From JASFTV01 sp050050615 (GTDB lineage Bacteria; Desulfobacterota; DSM-4660; Desulfatiglandales; HGW-15), in NCBI GenBank assembly GCA_050050615.1, contig JASFTV010000099.1, positions 1 to 10,660 of the forward strand: DNA of 10,660 bases. Reading direction: 5' to 3'. Positions 6,995 to 10,660 of this stretch are shown piece after piece (within the stretch, counting starts at the first letter, position 1; each line of letters begins with the position of its first letter). The position numbers and the translations under genes were made by a program. A model generated the notes under the pieces. That model was not told where the DNA came from, did not search any database, and saw only the letters and a program-made list of their open reading frames with translations.

Positions 6995-7023
6995 TTGCCT
7001 TAGAATGCTGTTTGACGTATAAT
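6995..7023 (+). promoter_or_regulatory. Sigma-70 type promoter of the SPOR gene
   Basis: TTGCCT (6995-7000), a 17-base spacer and a perfect TATAAT (7018-7023). Transcription would start near 7030, leaving a leader of about 110 bases before the ATG at 7142. Confidence 0.65.
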
Positions 7024-7033
7024 ATATCTATAT

Positions 7034-7103
7034 GCCGGCCTGATAATCTCTCTACGAGGGCTTAGCAAGCCCGATGACTTTAATGGAGGCAGGCGGGTTT
7101 TTT
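7034..7103 (+). promoter_or_regulatory. Structured leader with terminator-like end
   Basis: CCGGCCTG (7035-7042) pairs with CAGGCGGG (7090-7097) with one mismatch, enclosing a perfect hairpin GGGCTT-agc-AAGCCC (7058-7072). Six Ts follow at 7098-7103. A closed multi-part stem followed by a U-run, between a promoter and a gene, suggests an attenuator, riboswitch-like leader or short RNA. I compared it by eye with cyclic-di-GMP, fluoride, purine, preQ1 and SAM-II consensus patterns and it matches none. Confidence 0.4.
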
Positions 7104-7141
7104 CCGTTTGAGGGAAGGGTTTTTTGCCAAAGGGTGATTTC

Positions 7142-8383
7142 ATGAAGAAGAAAAAAAAGCCCAAATCAGGAAAGAAAAAGCATTCTGACAGCCTAGAAAT
7201 GTTCGATGATATTTTTCGCGATAAAATGGACATGGAAGAAAGGCGTGTTGAGAGGGAAAAAGCGGCTTGGGGCGGGGAGAATCTTTCTGATAGCACAGAA
7301 ATGATTGACACGGTTTTTCGTGAGGACCTGGACTCTGAAGAGAAGAGTCTGGAAGCGAAACCAGAAGCTTCAGAGCAACCTCGGAGAAAACAGCCTGTGG
7401 CCAAGAAGACGAAACCGGAAGCAATCAGACCTGTCGCGGATAAGAGAAGCAGAAAAACCAAAAAAAGGAAAATCCGGTCTGGGAAAAAAGCCGCAAGAGA
7501 ATCAAGGTCGTCAAGAGCCGCGATTTTGCTTTTGTTGCTAATCGTTCTGGGAGGGGGAGCTCTCCATTACTACCGGATTGTAGACTTCGGTGTGCTTGCA
7601 GGTTACTTGGGAGAAGGCAAGAAAGTGGTGGTCCAGCTATATGATAAAGGGAAGGCTGCAGTAAAGGCGGCTACAGAGGATTCAAAGACCACCGTTCACA
7701 CCACAAAGAACCCCTTACCGAAAGAACCTGCCCCTGCCCCCCGGCCTGCCAAACCAGCAGAAAAAGCGACGGTTGTTGCAAAACCGGAGGCTTCAGAAAA
7801 ACCGAAGAGTCCTCCTAAAAGAATTGTCGTCGTTACCAAAAGGGAGGTGGCTGAAAGTAGGGCCCCTGCCCAGGCGGCCGCATCTTCTAAGCCGGTTCGA
7901 AGCGCTCCCAAGAGAGTGCCGGCGCCTGGTGGTAAGAGGGTCTCATATCCCTATGCCATCTACCTCGGGTCTTATAGCGACCCGAAGTACCTCCAGAAGG
8001 CTATGTCCGAGTACCGGGAAATGGGACTTTCTCCTTATTGGGTGAAAGTTGATCTCGGCAATAAAGGTGTTTGGCGCAGAATATTCGCAGGTTATTTTGA
8101 AACAAAAAGTGAGGCTGATGCCTTCATAAGGGAGAAGCAAATCCCTGGGGCAGCGTCCAAGCGTGTGAAGTATGCGACCTTGATAGGCGTTTACCCTTCG
8201 GAAAAGGCCCTCGAAACAAAAAGGTCCGCGCTCCTTGAACTTGGTTACAGCCCTCACGTTATCCCCGGGGGTAAAGGGGATCATCGATTGTACGCAGGCG
8301 CCTTCTACCGAAAAGTCAGTGCTGAGAACGAGCGCGCAGAATTGGCATCCAAGGGTATCCAGAGCCAGGTTGTCAAAAGGTAA
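7142..8383 (+). CDS. SPOR-domain membrane protein, 413 aa
   Basis: A bitopic inner-membrane protein. SPOR domains bind denuded glycan strands of peptidoglycan, usually at the division site, so a role in division or envelope remodelling is likely. Residues 1-125 are very basic with many Lys/Arg and would stay in the cytoplasm. One membrane span lies at about 126-143 (AAILLLLLIVLGGGA). Residues 180-265 are a Pro/Ala/Lys-rich linker, expected in the periplasm. The first SPOR domain is at about 269-343 (YPYAIYLGSYSD...VWRRIFAGYF) and a second, more diverged copy at 344-413 (YATLIGVYPS...HRLYAGAFY). The N-terminal part carries a duplicated motif, at 15-33 and 49-67. I chose ATG 7142 because AAAGGG (7129-7134) precedes it; an in-frame TTG at 7124 would add six residues. 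The gene appears monocistronic. FtsN and DamX are analogues, but I assign no name. Confidence 0.93.
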   Translation: MKKKKKPKSGKKKHSDSLEMFDDIFRDKMDMEERRVEREKAAWGGENLSDSTEMIDTVFREDLDSEEKSLEAKPEASEQPRRKQPVAKKTKPEAIRPVADKRSRKTKKRKIRSGKKAARESRSSRAAILLLLLIVLGGGALHYYRIVDFGVLAGYLGEGKKVVVQLYDKGKAAVKAATEDSKTTVHTTKNPLPKEPAPAPRPAKPAEKATVVAKPEASEKPKSPPKRIVVVTKREVAESRAPAQAAASSKPVRSAPKRVPAPGGKRVSYPYAIYLGSYSDPKYLQKAMSEYREMGLSPYWVKVDLGNKGVWRRIFAGYFETKSEADAFIREKQIPGAASKRVKYATLIGVYPSEKALETKRSALLELGYSPHVIPGGKGDHRLYAGAFYRKVSAENERAELASKGIQSQVVKR

Positions 8384-8737
8384 GATCTCGCCATTTGCAA
8401 TCCCACCGCATACCCCTAATCGTGATTGAGATGTCTCACCAGCGTTTCAAAGCGCATAGAGGAAGTCATAATTCGTTAGCCGGGGGCTCGTGAAGACAGA
8501 CGCAGACTCCCCTCAATCCCTATATTCAAGAAAATCTTGACAAAAAATGTTTTTTTGAGTAGCCTTATTTCAGTTTAAGTCAATTTTGTTAAGCCTAAGT
8601 AAAATGCATCTTTTCGGCCGACAGTCAAACCTCATTTCTCGATCTCAGGGATTTGGGGTTTTGCGTTCTTGCAGCAGTACACATCGGAAGAATCGGTTCG
8701 TCAGGGGGGGAGAAGGCCGGCTTTGGAGGGTATGCCC
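8384..8737. other. Intergenic region, mostly featureless
   Basis: No gene is supported. It holds a small palindrome (TGAGA-TG-TCTCA, within 8428-8442), the weak promoter-like pair at 8537-8565, and an AT-rich patch around 8540-8605. No U-tract terminator for the SPOR gene is evident. Confidence 0.5.
8537..8565 (+). promoter_or_regulatory. Candidate promoter, good -35 and poor -10
   Basis: Perfect TTGACA (8537-8542), 17 bases, then TAGCCT (8560-8565), only 3 of 6 matches to TATAAT. It could drive the small ORF at 8738 with a leader of about 165 bases. Confidence 0.35.
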
Positions 8738-8848
8738 ATGAGCAGAACACAGGCCCATGAAGAACTGCAACAGAGGGTCGAGATATTGAAACGAGAGAGC
8801 ACTCAGCACCAGCAGCACGGTGAGGCATGGCCGGAATATACCGACTGA
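8738..8848 (+). CDS. 36-aa ORF resembling the start of a sensor kinase (probable remnant)
   Basis: The frame runs from ATG 8738 to TGA 8846-8848. GGAGGG at 8725-8730 is seven bases before the ATG, a strong ribosome binding site; an in-frame ATG at 8732 is too close to it. The peptide starts MSRTQAHEELQQRVEILKRE and is a heptad-patterned amphipathic helix. This resembles the EELQQRV...LKRE coiled-coil starts common before PAS domains in deltaproteobacterial histidine kinases and response regulators. Nothing resembling a PAS or kinase domain follows in any frame that I can see, so the best reading is a truncated 5' remnant of such a gene. A genuine small protein cannot be excluded given the intact initiation site. 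Confidence 0.4.
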   Translation: MSRTQAHEELQQRVEILKRESTQHQQHGEAWPEYTD

Positions 8849-8904
8849 TTCTGGGATTTCCACAAAAATCGTTAAGCATGTTGGCTGCCAAAAGATGACG
8901 GCCA

Positions 8905-8939
8905 TATAGGTATTTCTACCTATAAGCGAATAGGTATTT
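8905..8939. promoter_or_regulatory. Operator-like palindrome plus third half-site
   Basis: TATAGGTA (8905-8912), spacer TTTC, TACCTATA (8917-8924) form a perfect 8-base inverted repeat. ATAGGTATTT recurs at 8906-8915 and 8930-8939, 24 bases apart. The TACCTAT half-sites fit the degenerate NarL-type heptamer TACYYMT, although their arrangement differs from the usual 7-2-7 layout. The cluster lies just upstream of the promoter at 8947-8976, a typical activator position. Confidence 0.55.
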
Positions 8940-8946
8940 TGTGTCA

Positions 8947-8976
8947 TTGAGATGTGAATCCCACCATTGTTATAAT
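8947..8976 (+). promoter_or_regulatory. Promoter of the FHA-GAF gene
   Basis: TTGAGA (8947-8952), an 18-base spacer and a perfect TATAAT (8971-8976), about 80 bases before the ATG at 9056. The surrounding DNA is strongly AT-rich. Confidence 0.6.
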
Positions 8977-9055
8977 AAATTATTGAAAAGTTTTTGTATT
9001 TCATATGATTTTTCCTTAATTCTAATAATCGACTTACTCCGGAAAACAACAGACC

Positions 9056-9979
9056 ATGACAAAACTCTATATTGTGGGGGGGCCGGAAACAGGCCAGTCT
9101 TTTGAACTCAGGGAGGGTGAAACTTACCTGGGACGGTCCCGCGACAACCATATCAAACTCAAGGACCGGAGTATTTCCCGGAAGCATGTAAGGATCATCC
9201 GGAGAGGTGATCGATACTTCCTCACGGATTTAGCCAGCAAAAACGGTACATTCCTTAATGGCAAGTACCTTGGGCCCAATGAAGAGGTGGAGGTCGGAGA
9301 AGGGGTTCCTATAGCTATTGGTATGACCGTCATTTGCCTGGGCGAGGGGTGCCTCGAGTACATGATGCCTTTACTGGATTCCATCGGGATTACCCCGGGT
9401 GCCGGGGAGAGCGGCGTCTTCATGGAACGCAGGGACAGAACCAATCAAAAGAAACTCGAACTGATCTATAAGGTTTCCGAAGCGCTTGAAGGGAGTTCTT
9501 CCATAAAGGAGAGTTTGGAAACGGTGCTCAGTCACATTCTTGATCTGCTGAGGAGGATTGACAGAGGGGCTTTCATCCTGGTTGATCCTGCGACAGGAGA
9601 GATCAGAGATATCATATTCAAGGCAAGAAGACCTGGCGATGAAAAGAGACCGGTCTACTGCGAAGATGTTGTCAATCGGGTTCTTCGATACAAAAGCCCG
9701 TTCGCCATGTCAGCCAGCTATGCTCGAGAAGAAGATGAGATTGCAGACACACTGAAGCTCATGAAAGTCGGCTCTGTCATGTGTGTGCCCATGATGAGCG
9801 GGGCGGAGATCACCGGGGTGATCTATGTCGATTCTCTGAAAAACCTGAACGGGTTTCGGCAAGAAGATATTTCCCTTTTTACAGATCTGGGCAAGCGGAC
9901 GGGTCAGGCCGTAGAGGGGGCTCGCATGACTTCAGAAATTCTTATGGTAGCCGATGAACTGACTCCTGAGAATGGATGA
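9056..9979 (+). CDS. FHA-GAF signalling protein, 307 aa
   Basis: A soluble cytoplasmic protein. Residues 1-95 are a forkhead-associated (FHA) domain, which binds phosphothreonine peptides. Its conserved residues are visible: GRS at 26-28, SRKH (the SxxH motif) at 41-44 and KNGTFLNG at 62-69. A linker (about 100-133) leads to a GAF domain at about 135-290, a small-ligand or regulatory sensor fold (LELIYKVSEAL..., VGSVMCVPMM, GVIYVDS). In related proteins FHA-GAF sits in front of an adenylate or guanylate cyclase or a sigma-54 activator; here the protein stops after GAF, so it has no output domain and may act as an adaptor for a Ser/Thr kinase. No kinase or phosphatase gene is in the window. 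The ATG at 9056 begins the first FHA strand; its Shine-Dalgarno is weak (CCGGAAAA, 16 bases upstream). It has its own promoter and operator-like sites. Confidence 0.94.
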   Translation: MTKLYIVGGPETGQSFELREGETYLGRSRDNHIKLKDRSISRKHVRIIRRGDRYFLTDLASKNGTFLNGKYLGPNEEVEVGEGVPIAIGMTVICLGEGCLEYMMPLLDSIGITPGAGESGVFMERRDRTNQKKLELIYKVSEALEGSSSIKESLETVLSHILDLLRRIDRGAFILVDPATGEIRDIIFKARRPGDEKRPVYCEDVVNRVLRYKSPFAMSASYAREEDEIADTLKLMKVGSVMCVPMMSGAEITGVIYVDSLKNLNGFRQEDISLFTDLGKRTGQAVEGARMTSEILMVADELTPENG

Positions 9980-10007
9980 ACAAGTTGAGAACCTTATCAG
10001 GTCATTG

Positions 10008-10036
10008 GACGCGCATTGACACGGATGGACACGGAC
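10008..10036. repeat. 10-base-period repeat, GACRCG units
   Basis: GACGCG (10008), GACACG (10018) and GACACG (10028) recur at exactly ten-base steps, the last two extended to GACACGGA. Confidence 0.7.
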
Positions 10037-10070
10037 TTTCATTAACCTCTTCTTAAAAGAATAGGAATAG

Positions 10071-10100
10071 GGCGCAGATTAACGCAGATCGGCGCAGATG
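10071..10100. repeat. 10-base-period repeat, three CGCAGAT units
   Basis: GGCGCAGATT, AACGCAGATC and GGCGCAGATG follow head to tail. CGCAGAT is invariant at 10073, 10083 and 10093. Confidence 0.85.
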
Positions 10101-10153
10101 TTTACTCACCACAGAGCCGCGAAGGACACAGAGAAAAGCCTAATCTATTGGCC

Positions 10154-10173
10154 ACAGACTCACACGGACTCAC
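10154..10173. repeat. 10-base-period repeat, ACRGACTCAC twice
   Basis: ACAGACTCAC (10154-10163) and ACGGACTCAC (10164-10173) are adjacent and differ by one base. Confidence 0.75.
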
Positions 10174-10226
10174 ATCAAGTTCTTCTTGAAGACTGAGGGG
10201 AAGAATCCTCTTTTGTGGCCTTGAAA

Positions 10227-10261
10227 GCTCCTGACAGAGCTGTTTCGGTTTTGTCAGGAGC
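10227..10261. repeat. Hairpin with 10-base perfect stem
   Basis: GCTCCTGACA (10227-10236) pairs exactly with TGTCAGGAGC (10252-10261) around a 15-base loop. No U-run follows on the plus strand, so its role is unclear. Confidence 0.7.
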
Positions 10262-10503
10262 AAAATCAATTCTAACGATACATCAACCAAAGCACTGGTG
10301 CCGAAAGGTCGCCTTGCCTGAGCAAGCCTGTGATTTTGGCGAGACACGTTCCTTTGCCAAGAGTGCTTCCAATGCATTTACTGTTTTGAAGGTCGGCCAG
10401 GTGATTCCAAATTTTTCACATATGCAGGAATTCTTTTGAGGATTCGCTAATATATGGAGAAATCTCCAATCACTAAATGGTAGGCACCACCCGCGGCGGT
10501 GCG

Positions 10504-10650
10504 AATGCGGAGTTGAGCCTCCTTCCTCCGCATTTGAAGTGAAGCTCCCCGCGCTAAGGCGCGGACATCTTCACAACCGGAAAATGCCTCGTATTTTCCG
10601 GAATGCCGCCATGGGCGGCTTCAGAGCGAAATGCGTTTAACCCATTTCGC
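10504..10650. repeat. Chain of five hairpins (multi-hairpin repeat, copy B)
   Basis: Successive stems: AATGCGGA / TCCGCATT (10504-10534); GTGAAG-CCGCGC / GCGCGG-CTTCAC (10539-10574, with a 4 by 4 internal loop); CCGGAAAAT / ATTTTCCGG (10577-10601); GCCGCC-atg-GGCGGC (10605-10619); GCGAAATG / CATTTCGC (10626-10650). TTCAGAGCG (10620-10628) links the last two, as at 2771-2779. The chain may continue beyond the window. Confidence 0.75.
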
Positions 10651-10660
10651 GTTTTAAGAA

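Larger units (their letters stand above)
9980..10660. other. Gene-free 680-base region of phased repeats and hairpins
   Basis: No convincing gene. Three clusters of 10-base-period repeats lie at 10008-10036, 10071-10099 and 10154-10173, and two CACAGAG copies at 10110-10133. A long hairpin spans 10227-10261 and hairpins run from about 10456 to 10650. A 74-codon GTG-started frame at 10215-10439 has no recognisable family, overlaps the hairpin and has a poorly spaced ribosome binding site, so I do not call it. Confidence 0.6.

Noticed and set aside
6820..7065. Plus-strand open frame of 81 codons
   Set aside because: It begins inside the terminator hairpin and looks like the mirror of a minus-strand frame.
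7124..7141. TTG at 7124 as the start of the SPOR gene
   Set aside because: ATG 7142 is preceded by AAAGGG at normal spacing; the TTG is a weaker codon with a poorly spaced purine run.
8645..9187. Minus-strand open frame of 180 codons
   Set aside because: It crosses the promoter and FHA domain of the plus-strand gene, and its translation shows no domain.
10008..10173. CRISPR array
   Set aside because: Units are ten bases long with no spacers and no cas genes nearby.
10102..10377. Minus-strand open frame of 91 codons
   Set aside because: Its C-terminal part is read from the decamer repeats; no family and no ribosome site.

Overview
The window looks like chromosomal DNA of a deltaproteobacterium in the broad sense (Desulfobacterota / Syntrophobacterales type). 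This rests on family resemblance only: the GroEL sequence, a full-length bacterial HrpA, a stand-alone FHA-GAF protein, and intergenic DNA rich in hairpins and short phased repeats. I could not run a search to confirm the taxon.

Layout, left to right. (1) 1-1774: the 3' end of groES, a complete groL 21 bases downstream with a strong ribosome binding site, then a GC-rich stem-loop. (2) 1814-2191: a small hypothetical protein with a helix-turn-helix-like segment. Its start codon has no Shine-Dalgarno; a perfect one sits about 70 bases upstream on the far side of the stem-loop. (3) 2192-2771: a gene-free stretch with a 225-base element bounded by perfect 20-base inverted repeats, a long hairpin, a heptamer array and a chain of hairpins that runs into the end of the next gene. 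(4) 2772-6695, minus strand: hrpA, a DEAH-box RNA helicase of 1307 residues. (5) 6696-7141: a bidirectional terminator, a possible minus-strand mini-gene or small RNA, and a good plus-strand promoter followed by a structured leader. (6) 7142-8383: a membrane-anchored SPOR-domain protein with a duplicated acidic motif in its cytoplasmic N-terminus. (7) 8384-9055: intergenic, with a 36-codon ORF resembling the coiled-coil start of sensor kinases, and an operator-like palindrome beside a promoter. (8) 9056-9979: an FHA-GAF protein. (9) 9980-10660: no convincing gene; several 10-base-period repeat clusters and a dense run of hairpins related to the one beside hrpA.

The genes are mostly independent units: protein folding (GroES/GroEL), RNA remodelling (HrpA), envelope or division (SPOR) and phosphothreonine-type signalling (FHA-GAF). 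Only groES-groL is a clear operon. No defence island, CRISPR array, tRNA, rRNA or intact insertion sequence is visible. The most unusual content is non-coding: the 225-base palindromic element, a two-copy multi-hairpin repeat family, helically phased decamers and the structured leader of the SPOR gene.
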